Assembly: GCA_002482405.1 (NCBI GenBank)
Contig: DLFX01000358.1
Span: 376-8,402, forward strand
Source of the DNA: Firmicutes bacterium UBA7709
Lineage (GTDB): Bacteria; Bacillota_A; Clostridia; Peptostreptococcales; Anaerovoracaceae
Direction: 5' to 3'
DNA: 8,027 nt
Below the pieces are notes generated by a model. That model worked only from the letters and a program-made list of their open reading frames with translations. It searched no databases and had not been told where the DNA came from. Both the position numbers and the translations under genes were made by a program. The stretch's first letter is position 1, and every line of letters begins with the position of its first letter. Of this stretch, positions 1 through 5,948 are shown one piece after another.

Positions 1-763
1 ACGCCATTTTCTCCAGTGTATCGCGGTAAGGCCCATCCCCGACAATCAGGAAGGTAAGCGTCCGTGTGTCCTGCTTTGCGTAGTACCCCAGCAGCTCCTC
101 CAGATTCTTCTCCTTAGCAAGACGGCCGATATAGAGCAGAATGCGGTTTTCATCCGGAATGTCAAGCCGCTTCCTGATGTCAAACTTCTTTTCTTCCGAG
201 GTTTCTGCTGTGAACCGATCAAGGTCGATGCCGGTGGGTACCACATGAATGGGCCTGTCAATTCCATAACCGCTTAAAACAGCTCGCACCTTTTCCGTGG
301 GAGCGATGACGGAGGCGCACTGCTCAATCACCCAGCGTGATAGTGTAGAGGTCATTTGCCGCCCCCATTTTTTGTTGGACATGAAATAGTGGGTGTAGTC
401 CTCGTAGACCGTGTGATAGGTGTGGACAATGGGGATGGACAATCTCTTGGCGATCCGACGGGCCATCAGGAAGGTGGAAAACTCACACTGAGAGTGGATG
501 ATGTCCGGCTTCCAATCCAAAATCCGCTGCACAAAACCACTGGAGAGGGCCGCCTTAATTCTGGCGCCGGGATAGATTTTCCCCGCGCCCACCGAACCGA
601 TATAGGTTACCCCATCCGATTCATAGGAGTGGAGGGTCTGCGACAGGGTCAGGACACGAACCTCATGTCTGCGCCGGATAAGCTCTCTCCGCAGATTCAA
701 TACCGAGGTCACAACCCCATTCACGGTCGGGGCATACCAATCTGTTGTAATCAGGATTTTCAT
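1..763 (-). CDS. GT4 family glycosyltransferase, probable 1,2-diacylglycerol glucosyltransferase (3' end cut by window edge)
   Basis: The first 254 residues are visible; the C-terminus lies beyond the left edge. The protein begins MKILITTDWYAPTVNGVVTS, the glycine-loop start of a GT-B glycosyltransferase N-domain. Further on are HTYHTVYEDYTHY (residues 114-126), a signature I associate with diacylglycerol glucosyltransferases of Gram-positive bacteria, then VPTGID (175-180), GRLAKEKN (213-220) and VGDGP (241-245), the start of the nucleotide-sugar-binding C-domain. The acceptor-side catalytic E-x7-E motif would fall outside the window. Expected role: a cytoplasmic, membrane-associated enzyme that moves a hexose from UDP-sugar to diacylglycerol, making the glycolipid that can serve as lipoteichoic-acid anchor or bulk membrane lipid. 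The ATG at 763 is chosen because AAGGAGTT lies 8-9 bases upstream. It follows a phospholipase C-like gene that could supply its diacylglycerol. Family is secure; the lipid acceptor is inferred, and another mannosyl- or glucosyl-transfer role is possible. Confidence 0.88.
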   Translation of the reverse strand, partial: MKILITTDWYAPTVNGVVTSVLNLRRELIRRRHEVRVLTLSQTLHSYESDGVTYIGSVGAGKIYPGARIKAALSSGFVQRILDWKPDIIHSQCEFSTFLMARRIAKRLSIPIVHTYHTVYEDYTHYFMSNKKWGRQMTSTLSRWVIEQCASVIAPTEKVRAVLSGYGIDRPIHVVPTGIDLDRFTAETSEEKKFDIRKRLDIPDENRILLYIGRLAKEKNLEELLGYYAKQDTRTLTFLIVGDGPYRDTLEKMA

Positions 764-1346
764 AAAGCGCAACTCCTTCCTTATAGACAATTGCCGGCGC
801 CGGTGCCAAAGCCCTCATAACACGGCTTGTCGCCTGAATGATGAACATAGCGTCATTGTGATAGTTTCCAGGCAGCCCGGTGTATTCTTCGTGAAGTCCG
901 GCAATAAAGGTGCCGGCATCTTTGGGTTTTTCTCCCACACTTACTTGCGCCCACCGGCGCAGTTCGGCAACAAGGTGCGGGTGCAGATGTGACTCGTAGA
1001 CACGGTGTTCCCACAGCGTGCCTGGATAGCTTTCGTTGTGGGGATAGGTGAAAGCGTCTGCGAGATAGTGCATCAGCTTCCCCAGCCGATAGTAATCCCG
1101 CATAGTCCAGCTCGTTCTGCCTTGCAGATGTTCAATCACACGCAGGGTATATCTCCTTGAACTGTTGTAATTATGTCCTCTGAGTTTTTGGCACTTGATA
1201 GAGCCCTTCATGTAAGAGAACATATTGAAATCCGGCTCAATGCAGCCTAAAATAAATGCTTTTTGATTTATCACCGAATGGCAGGCCGGAATATCGTTCA
1301 ATAAATAACCGGCCAATAATACATGACTTCTCATTTCCATATACAA
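663..1346 (-). CDS. Zinc-dependent phospholipase C-like protein, possibly frameshifted at its 3' end
   Basis: The open frame is 227 codons. The family is recognised from RSHVLLAGYLL (6-16), the GCIEPDFN block (34-41), GHNYNSS (57-63), LMHYLADAFTYPHN (91-104) and EHRVYESHLH (113-122). Together these give the His/Asp/Glu set (H8, D39, H58, H93, D97, H103, H114, E118) expected of a small alpha-helical zinc phospholipase C. No signal peptide is visible, unlike the secreted Bacillus cereus-type toxin enzymes, so it probably acts inside the cell or at the inner membrane face, releasing diacylglycerol from phospholipid; this activity is inferred. Start: TTG at 1346 has GAGG 5 bases upstream; in-frame ATGs at 1340 and 1334 are alternatives. 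The last 40 residues look unrelated to the family and are read through the next gene's ribosome binding site and first 33 codons. A frame change just before 785 would instead stop at 781-783, giving about 188 residues. Transcription probably starts inside the terminator just upstream. Confidence 0.78.
   Translation of the reverse strand: MYMEMRSHVLLAGYLLNDIPACHSVINQKAFILGCIEPDFNMFSYMKGSIKCQKLRGHNYNSSRRYTLRVIEHLQGRTSWTMRDYYRLGKLMHYLADAFTYPHNESYPGTLWEHRVYESHLHPHLVAELRRWAQVSVGEKPKDAGTFIAGLHEEYTGLPGNYHNDAMFIIQATSRVMRALAPAPAIVYKEGVALYENPDYNRLVCPDREWGCDLGIESAERAYPAQT
771..780 (-). promoter_or_regulatory. Ribosome binding site of the glycosyltransferase gene
   Basis: Minus-strand GGAAGGAGTT sits 7 bases before the ATG at 763, with the AGGAG core 9 bases away. 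It fixes that start although the upstream ORF is still open here. A TAA in another frame (783-781) lies immediately before it, which is where the upstream gene would normally be expected to stop. Confidence 0.75.
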
Positions 1347-1357
1347 TCAACCTCGCC

Positions 1358-1406
1358 ATAAAAAAATCCACTTGCTTTCTGGTATGAAACCAGTATAAGC
1401 AAGTGG
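1358..1406 (-). terminator. Intrinsic terminator of the kinase-regulator operon
   Basis: A perfect 10-bp outer stem (1397-1406 with 1368-1377) encloses an inner CTGGT/ACCAG stem (1379-1383 with 1389-1393). On the minus strand it is followed directly by a run of six T (1366-1361). The opposite strand has no T-run, so it acts leftward, after the response regulator gene. The phospholipase start codon is only 12 bases beyond it, so that gene needs either readthrough or a promoter inside the hairpin. Confidence 0.85.
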
Positions 1407-1447
1407 GTTAAACTGCATTTATCATTCAGTTAAACTATAGATAAAAT
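1392..1447 (-). promoter_or_regulatory. Operator and promoter of the phospholipase-glycosyltransferase operon, with 11-bp direct repeats
   Basis: Reading the minus strand, boxes begin at 1447 (ATTTTAT), 1436 (AGTTTAA), 1425 (ATGATAA, weak) and 1414 (AGTTTAA), each exactly 11 bp apart. The two strong copies are identical over eight bases, AGTTTAAC. A -10 hexamer TATACT (1397-1392) begins 17 bp after the last box, and there is no recognisable -35, as is usual for promoters activated by OmpR-family regulators. The -10 lies in the terminator's 5' arm, so a transcript started here would lack that arm and escape termination. The dedA promoter has the same spacing. The regulator is inferred to be the product of the gene just upstream. 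Confidence 0.62.
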
Positions 1448-1475
1448 ATGGAAGGTTTGAACATGATATCTGTCC

Positions 1476-2165
1476 TCATCCTTTGAGTCGATACCCCGCG
1501 CCCCGCACCGTCTGGATATACCGGGGGTTGCCCGGGTCTTCCTCGAGCTTATCCCGCAGCCGGTTGATGTGGACGGCGACGGTGGCGTTGTCTCCCATGG
1601 CGTCCATGCCCCAAATGCGCTCGTAAAGCATTTCTCTGTTAAACACCACATCCGCGTTGAGGGCTAAAAACAGCAAAAGCTCATATTCCTTGTTCTTCAG
1701 CTCGACTTCAATATCGTTCACATAGACTCTGCGGGTGTCGGTGTTTATGCGGATAGTGCCTATGGTGAGCTGTATTGGAGCAGAGCGGTCCGTTTTCTTC
1801 AATCTGGCATACTGCGCAAGGTGGGCCTTGACCCGCGCCACGAGGACGCTTGGTGAAAAGGGCTTTTCAATGTAATCATCCGCCCCGAGTCCCAGTCCCC
1901 GTATTTTATCGATATCCTCCCGCCGGGCCGTGACCATCAGGATCGGAATATCCAGCGCTTCCCGCAGCTTGCGGCAGACGGTGAAACCGTCTATCCCCGG
2001 AATCATCAGATCCAGCAGGATCAGATCAAAGCCGCCTCGCAAGGCTTTCTCAATACCCATCACCCCATCTGGGGCAATTTCAACTTCAAAATGTTCAATA
2101 GCAAGGTAATCACGTTCAATAGCAGCGATTGCTGCGTCGTCTTCTATAATCAGTATTTTCTCCAT
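1476..2165 (-). CDS. OmpR/PhoB-family response regulator
   Basis: This 229-residue protein has the standard two-domain length. The receiver domain (about 1-118) has the acidic pair D9/D10, the phosphorylation site D52 in LLDLMIPG, T79 and K101 in the EKPF motif. The C-terminal winged-helix DNA-binding domain (about 130-229) shows LKNKEYELLLFL, the recognition-helix region NATVAVHINRLRDKL and the closing RGAGYRLKG wing. All key residues are intact. It is the phosphate acceptor from the histidine kinase encoded just upstream; the ATG lies 1 base after the kinase TGA, and its GGAGG (2176-2172) lies inside the end of the kinase gene, so the two are probably translationally coupled. Proteins of this class bind as head-to-tail dimers to direct repeats with 11-bp centres, and such repeats are seen before the phospholipase, kinase and dedA genes. 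Subfamily (PhoP, VanR, ArlR or other) cannot be set by eye. Confidence 0.95.
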   Translation of the reverse strand: MEKILIIEDDAAIAAIERDYLAIEHFEVEIAPDGVMGIEKALRGGFDLILLDLMIPGIDGFTVCRKLREALDIPILMVTARREDIDKIRGLGLGADDYIEKPFSPSVLVARVKAHLAQYARLKKTDRSAPIQLTIGTIRINTDTRRVYVNDIEVELKNKEYELLLFLALNADVVFNREMLYERIWGMDAMGDNATVAVHINRLRDKLEEDPGNPRYIQTVRGAGYRLKG

Positions 2166-2166
2166 G

Positions 2167-3636
2167 TCATTCCTCCACTTTCGGCAGGCAGATCGTAATG
2201 TCGAGCCCGCCTTGTCCCCCGGCTGTTGCCTCTATGGTTCCATTCATGCGCCGCACCGCATTGGCAGAGATGGCAAGACCAAGTCCGCTGCCGCGGTGAG
2301 GATTCTGCCGGGACGGGTCGCTGCGGTAGAATACCTCGAACAGGTGAGGTAGCGCCTCCTCTGGCACACCCGGACCGTCGTCGCAGAGGGACAGGCAGTA
2401 TCCATTTTCCTCACGCAGGGAGATGGTCATAGTCCCCATATCTTTCGATTTATATTTCGCGCTGTTCTCCATGATGTTGGTGAGCACCCGGCGAAGCTGG
2501 TCTGGGTCGGCATACACTGTGGCCGGAGCCAGAGAACCGATGGTGAGGGTCAAGCCCTTTTCTTCATACTCTGTCTCCAACGCCCGCACAAGCTGCCGCA
2601 CTTCATCATCCAGCTGCAGCAGCTCCGGACTCACCGGGTATTCGCCAAGCTCCATTTTGGAGAACAGGAAGATCTTAGAGAGCATGCGGTCGATGTCCTC
2701 GGCTTTGCTCTTGATGATCGCCAAATACCCTCTTTGTGCTTCGGGCGTTTGGGCAACGCCGTCCAAAAGCCCCTCCACATAGGCCTGGATGGAGGTCAGG
2801 GGGCTGCACAGGTCATGAGATATCCCAACCAGCAATTCCTTACGGCTCTGCTCATGCTGCGCCGTCCGTTCCTCCGAGGCTTTGAGGCGGGCGGCCATTT
2901 CGTTAAAGTCGGCGCAGACGGGTGCAAACTCGTCCTGCTCGCTGTAGTCGATGCGGTGCTCCAGATTCCCGTCACTGATCTGGCGCACACCGTCCGCCAA
3001 AATGTCCAGTGGTCGCTCAATCTTCCGAAATACAAACCGGATGAGAAAACGGTTTGTGAGCAGGATAGAAAAGAGAACGGCAAAAATCAGCACAATGGCG
3101 GAGAGCACAACGGCGACCTTCAGTGTCTCGTAGGACAGCTCGGAAGGACTGTTAAAGATGGAGATGCGATAGAAAGTTCCGTCAATTTCAGCCGAATGGA
3201 CATACAACTCCCGGCTGCCGCTCGAAACAAATCCTTTGCCACCCAAAGCGTCTACCGCATTTAATAGGGTAGTGTCGGAATCGGTTGTGTGCCCGTATTG
3301 ATAAATATTCTTGTTGGCAGAATCCACAGACAAGGCCATAGCATTTTTGTCCAGCAGGCCGCTGATGCCCGCCAAATCCTCCGCCTGGTTTTTATGGGTT
3401 CCCTCCCTCAGAGATTGCTCGACAAGCATAGAAACGCTGCGGCTGGCCCGATAGAAGTCCTCGCTGTCCTCAAAGCCCAGCCCCGCGCCGTATTGAATCG
3501 AAAGCCAGATGACGCCCACGCATAGAGCGCCAATGAGAGCGGTAATCGCCACCGGGACAGTAATCATCAGGATGTTGGAAATCACCAATCGTTTCTTTAT
3601 ATTTATATTTTTTGTAAAGCGTTCTTTTATCTTCAT
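2167..3636 (-). CDS. Membrane sensor histidine kinase (HAMP-HisKA-HATPase)
   Basis: The protein has 489 residues. A basic N-terminus is followed by a first membrane segment (about 19-47), an extracytoplasmic sensor region of about 125 residues (48-172) with no motif I recognise, a second membrane segment (about 173-196) and a HAMP linker (about 197-250, containing the R-P-L turn at 208-210). The dimerisation domain has the phospho-acceptor H274 in VGISHDLCSPL. The ATP-binding domain has the N box around N387 and N391, the G1 box DDGPGVP (419-425), the F box LFEVFYRSD and the G2 box GSGLGLA (449-455). All catalytic boxes are intact and there is no PAS domain, unlike classical PhoR of Bacillus. 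It autophosphorylates and passes phosphate to the co-transcribed regulator. The ATG at 3636 is supported by GGAGG 9 bases upstream. The kinase comes first in the operon, the less common order. The signal is unknown. Confidence 0.95.
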   Translation of the reverse strand: MKIKERFTKNINIKKRLVISNILMITVPVAITALIGALCVGVIWLSIQYGAGLGFEDSEDFYRASRSVSMLVEQSLREGTHKNQAEDLAGISGLLDKNAMALSVDSANKNIYQYGHTTDSDTTLLNAVDALGGKGFVSSGSRELYVHSAEIDGTFYRISIFNSPSELSYETLKVAVVLSAIVLIFAVLFSILLTNRFLIRFVFRKIERPLDILADGVRQISDGNLEHRIDYSEQDEFAPVCADFNEMAARLKASEERTAQHEQSRKELLVGISHDLCSPLTSIQAYVEGLLDGVAQTPEAQRGYLAIIKSKAEDIDRMLSKIFLFSKMELGEYPVSPELLQLDDEVRQLVRALETEYEEKGLTLTIGSLAPATVYADPDQLRRVLTNIMENSAKYKSKDMGTMTISLREENGYCLSLCDDGPGVPEEALPHLFEVFYRSDPSRQNPHRGSGLGLAISANAVRRMNGTIEATAGGQGGLDITICLPKVEE

Positions 3637-3668
3637 TTTAAGGTGCCTCCTCGCTCAGGGATATTTAA

Positions 3669-3713
3669 AGTATAGCATATATTTCCCGATTGGTCTTAAA
3701 CAGGAGATAAACA
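3669..3713 (-). promoter_or_regulatory. Probable autoregulated promoter of the kinase-regulator operon
   Basis: On the minus strand TGTTTAT begins at 3713 and TGTTTAA at 3702, exactly 11 bp apart. The next register position, 3691 (AATCGGG), is degenerate. A -10 hexamer TATACT (3674-3669) starts 17 bp after that third position, the same phase as in the other two promoters. No consensus -35 is seen. With only two good boxes this is the weakest of the three arrays, which fits autoregulation by the encoded regulator. Another possible -10, TATGCT, begins at 3679. Confidence 0.5.
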
Positions 3714-3748
3714 ATACGGTAAAGTGCGTTTTCCTTTCTATATTGCAT

Positions 3749-3786
3749 AAAAAAACGGTTTTGTCAAATAGGCAAAGCCGTTTTTT
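3749..3786. terminator. Bidirectional terminator-like hairpin between the divergent promoters
   Basis: The A-run and CGG (3750-3758) pair with CCGTTTTTT (3778-3786), extended inward by a U-G wobble and a TTTG/CAAA stem around a 9-base loop. Both strands end in a T-run, so it can act both ways; the rightward RNA folds slightly better because the wobble becomes a mismatch on the other strand. It lies between the kinase promoter and the dedA promoter, where no gene ends, so it either insulates the two promoters or is left over from an earlier arrangement. Confidence 0.7.
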
Positions 3787-3790
3787 GAGT

Positions 3791-3846
3791 AGTTTATCCA
3801 GAGTTTAACTTTAATTTGACTGCAGTTTATTTTGAACTGTTAAAAT
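3791..3846 (+). promoter_or_regulatory. Operator and promoter of the dedA operon, four 11-bp direct repeats
   Basis: Boxes begin at 3791 (AGTTTAT), 3802 (AGTTTAA), 3813 (AATTTGA) and 3824 (AGTTTAT), each exactly 11 bp apart and all on the same face of the helix. A -10 hexamer TAAAAT (3841-3846) starts 17 bp after the last box, as in the phospholipase promoter. A TTGACT (3816-3821) could serve as a -35, but at a poor 19-bp spacing, which again suits an activator-dependent promoter. The start codon is 73 bp downstream, with GGAGG at 3907-3911. Confidence 0.68.
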
Positions 3847-3918
3847 GACCGCAAATGATGAAATCTGCGAAGGCACACATATTGATCGTGCGGTTGCAGC
3901 CTTATTGGAGGAATATTT

Positions 3919-4563
3919 ATGGAACAAATGATGATTGACATCATAAACGGCTTTGGCTACATCGGAATCGCATTTTTAATTGCGGTTGAAAATATATTCC
4001 CGCCCATTCCTTCCGAGGTAATCCTGACCTTTGGCGGTTTTCTGACGACGGTCAGCAATATGAATGTGTGGGGGGTGATCCTTTCCGCCACCATTGGAGC
4101 GGTGGCCGGGGCCTTGGTTTTGTATTACCTTGGCAGACTGTTGAATGCGGAAAGGCTGGAGCGGCTCTTTGAAAGCAAGCTCGGCCGCAGGCTGCATTTG
4201 AAAAAGGAAGATGTACGCAGAGCGGAGGGGTGGTTCTTCAAACATGGGAACAAGACGGTTTTCTTCTGCCGGTTTATCCCCCTCGTGCGGAGCCTGATTT
4301 CCATACCGGCCGGTGCCGCTAAAATGCAGATGGGCTCGTTCCTGCTTTTAACTGCGGCTGGCACAGCCATCTGGAATACCGTGCTGGTATTCCTCGGAAA
4401 GTTTGCCGGGGATGCCTGGGGAAACATTGCGAACTATGTCAATGTGTATTCGATTATCGCTGTTGGAGTTTTGGCGGTCATCGCCATCGTGGTGGGGGTA
4501 ATCTTCATTAAAAAGAGGTTTCTAAGCCCACGCGGAACCGCCGGGAAAGACGAGGTAAAATGA
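3919..4563 (+). CDS. DedA-family membrane protein (SNARE-associated/VTT domain), possible undecaprenyl-phosphate transporter
   Basis: The 214-residue length is typical of DedA proteins. The N-terminal re-entrant region reads FLIAVENIFPPIPSEVIL (19-36) with the conserved E24, P28, P29, P31 and E33. The second signature, FFCRFIPLVRSLISIPAG (115-132), has the conserved R118, P121 and R124. Several hydrophobic segments follow (about 50-72, 138-162 and 176-197) before a basic tail. DedA proteins are polytopic inner-membrane proteins. Some members return the lipid carrier undecaprenyl phosphate to the cytoplasmic leaflet, and others affect phospholipid scrambling; which applies here is not visible. 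GGAGG 7 bases upstream supports the ATG. The stop overlaps the next start (ATGA), so it is coupled to the flippase, another protein that moves polyprenyl-linked lipids. Expression is probably driven from the repeat-bearing promoter at 3791-3846. Confidence 0.92.
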   Translation: MEQMMIDIINGFGYIGIAFLIAVENIFPPIPSEVILTFGGFLTTVSNMNVWGVILSATIGAVAGALVLYYLGRLLNAERLERLFESKLGRRLHLKKEDVRRAEGWFFKHGNKTVFFCRFIPLVRSLISIPAGAAKMQMGSFLLLTAAGTAIWNTVLVFLGKFAGDAWGNIANYVNVYSIIAVGVLAVIAIVVGVIFIKKRFLSPRGTAGKDEVK

Positions 4564-5948
4564 ATCGGTACCAAAAACTGGCGTCCAATACTGTTACCTT
4601 TGCGATTGGGACCTTCAGCTCAAAATTCCTGGTCTTTCTGATGCTGCCTCTCTATACCCGCACCTTATCCAGCGCGGAGTACGGAGAGGTTGATCTGGTT
4701 GTTCAGGCATGTAACCTGATGTTACCGATTGCGACGGCCGGCATCATGAATGCAGTGATACGTTTTGGGCTTGACAAGAGCGTAAACAAAAAAGGTGTTT
4801 TCTCCTTTGGGCTCTTGACCTGTTTGGCTGGTTTTTCCCTTTTGTGGCTTGCCAAACCGCTGCTTATGAACATAGGCTTTCTCGCTGCCAACATTCGGTA
4901 TGCCTACCTTTTCGTATTTGTGGCTGCGCTTCACTCCTTGTGCTCCAACTTTATTCGGTCACAGGAATATGTGAAGCTCTATGCTTTTGACGGGCTTTTG
5001 CGGACAGCACTCACCGTTGTCCTGAATATCATCTTTTTGGTGGTGTTACGCATGGGTGTGTCGGGATACCTGCTGGCGACGGTTTTGTCAGACACCATAT
5101 CTATGGTCGTTCTGTTCTTTGCGGCGCGGCTCTACCGCTTTTTCAGCCTGAAAAGCATAGACAGGGATGCCTCTGTCAGCATGTTGAAATATGCCCTGCC
5201 GCTGATCCCCACCACCGTTTCCATCTGGATCATCAACCTCTCGGATCGGTATATCCTGTCGTACCTGATCGGAAACGAGGCAACCGGACTGTATGCGATT
5301 GCCTATAAAATACCAACCATTATTACCATCATGGCGGTAATCTTTATGGACGCTTGGCAGATTTCATCCGTCAAGGAATACCGGCAAGAGGATGGCGCTT
5401 ACTTTTTCTCCAAGGTTTTCAGCGTTTACAGCGCCCTTGTATTCACGGTGACCTCGGCGCTGATTACTCTTGCACAGCCCATCACCAGAGTGCTTGTCTC
5501 CGACAGCTTTTACAGCGCATGGCAATATATGCCTATCCTGTTGCTGGCAACGGTGTTCTCCTGTTTTGCCACCTTTTTAAGCAGCATCTACATGAATGAG
5601 AAGAAAAGCGGACACGTCCTGATGACGACGCTCGTCAGCGCCGGCATCAACATTGTTCTCAACTTTGCACTGATTCCTATATTCGGCATCCAGGGCGCAG
5701 GGTTATCCACGCTACTCAGCTACCTCGCCATGTTTTTGATTCGGGCAATTCATAGCCGATCCTTCATCAAAATGACCTTGGGCGTTCCGTGGCTCATTGG
5801 CAACACGGTCATCCTACTTGCACAGGTTGCTATTCTTTTTATAGGAAGCCAACATTGGCTATTCTATGAGCTGGCGCTGACTGTGTTCATTTTGGGCCTT
5901 CATATAAAGACCCTATTGGCTGGAGTAAGAAAGGTGGTGAAACCATAA
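4560..5948 (+). CDS. Wzx-like oligosaccharide/lipid flippase of the MOP (MATE-like) superfamily
   Basis: The 462-residue protein is hydrophobic throughout and consistent with about 12-14 membrane helices. Its N-terminus carries the family hallmark FLMLPLYTRTLSSAEYGEV (26-44), and a second half-repeat contains the helix region ALPLIPTTVSIWIINLSDRY (218-237), again typical of polysaccharide-biosynthesis flippases. These proteins move polyprenyl-diphosphate-linked oligosaccharides, or similar amphipathic lipids, outward across the cytoplasmic membrane. No glycan-cluster glycosyltransferases lie beside it in this operon, which is unusual for a Wzx; the only glycosyltransferase is in the divergent unit. 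It overlaps dedA by 4 bp (weak GAGG 4 bases upstream) and its TAA shares one base with the next ATG, so the three genes should be translated together. MurJ or spore-envelope (SpoVB-like) transporters are alternatives within the superfamily. The substrate is unknown. Confidence 0.88.
   Translation: MNRYQKLASNTVTFAIGTFSSKFLVFLMLPLYTRTLSSAEYGEVDLVVQACNLMLPIATAGIMNAVIRFGLDKSVNKKGVFSFGLLTCLAGFSLLWLAKPLLMNIGFLAANIRYAYLFVFVAALHSLCSNFIRSQEYVKLYAFDGLLRTALTVVLNIIFLVVLRMGVSGYLLATVLSDTISMVVLFFAARLYRFFSLKSIDRDASVSMLKYALPLIPTTVSIWIINLSDRYILSYLIGNEATGLYAIAYKIPTIITIMAVIFMDAWQISSVKEYRQEDGAYFFSKVFSVYSALVFTVTSALITLAQPITRVLVSDSFYSAWQYMPILLLATVFSCFATFLSSIYMNEKKSGHVLMTTLVSAGINIVLNFALIPIFGIQGAGLSTLLSYLAMFLIRAIHSRSFIKMTLGVPWLIGNTVILLAQVAILFIGSQHWLFYELALTVFILGLHIKTLLAGVRKVVKP

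Noticed and set aside
356..820. Open frame of 154 codons on the plus strand at the left end
   Set aside because: It lies antisense to the glycosyltransferase and the phospholipase 3' end, both recognisable, and its own translation shows no family features.
2734..3264. Open frame of 176 codons on the plus strand inside the kinase region
   Set aside because: It is antisense to an intact histidine kinase with all catalytic boxes, shows no domain, and has no ribosome binding site.
1476..3636. Assignment of the kinase-regulator pair as VanRS or PhoPR
   Set aside because: No van genes are present, the kinase lacks the PAS domain of Bacillus PhoR, and subfamily cannot be settled by eye, so no gene symbol is given.
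3509..3808. Open frame of 99 codons on the plus strand before dedA
   Set aside because: It overlaps the kinase N-terminus, both kinase promoter elements and the hairpin terminator, and its translation looks random.
3816..3846. TTGACT and TAAAAT as an ordinary sigma-A promoter before dedA
   Set aside because: The 19-bp spacer is poor. TTGACT is better explained as part of the third 11-bp repeat, although both could hold.
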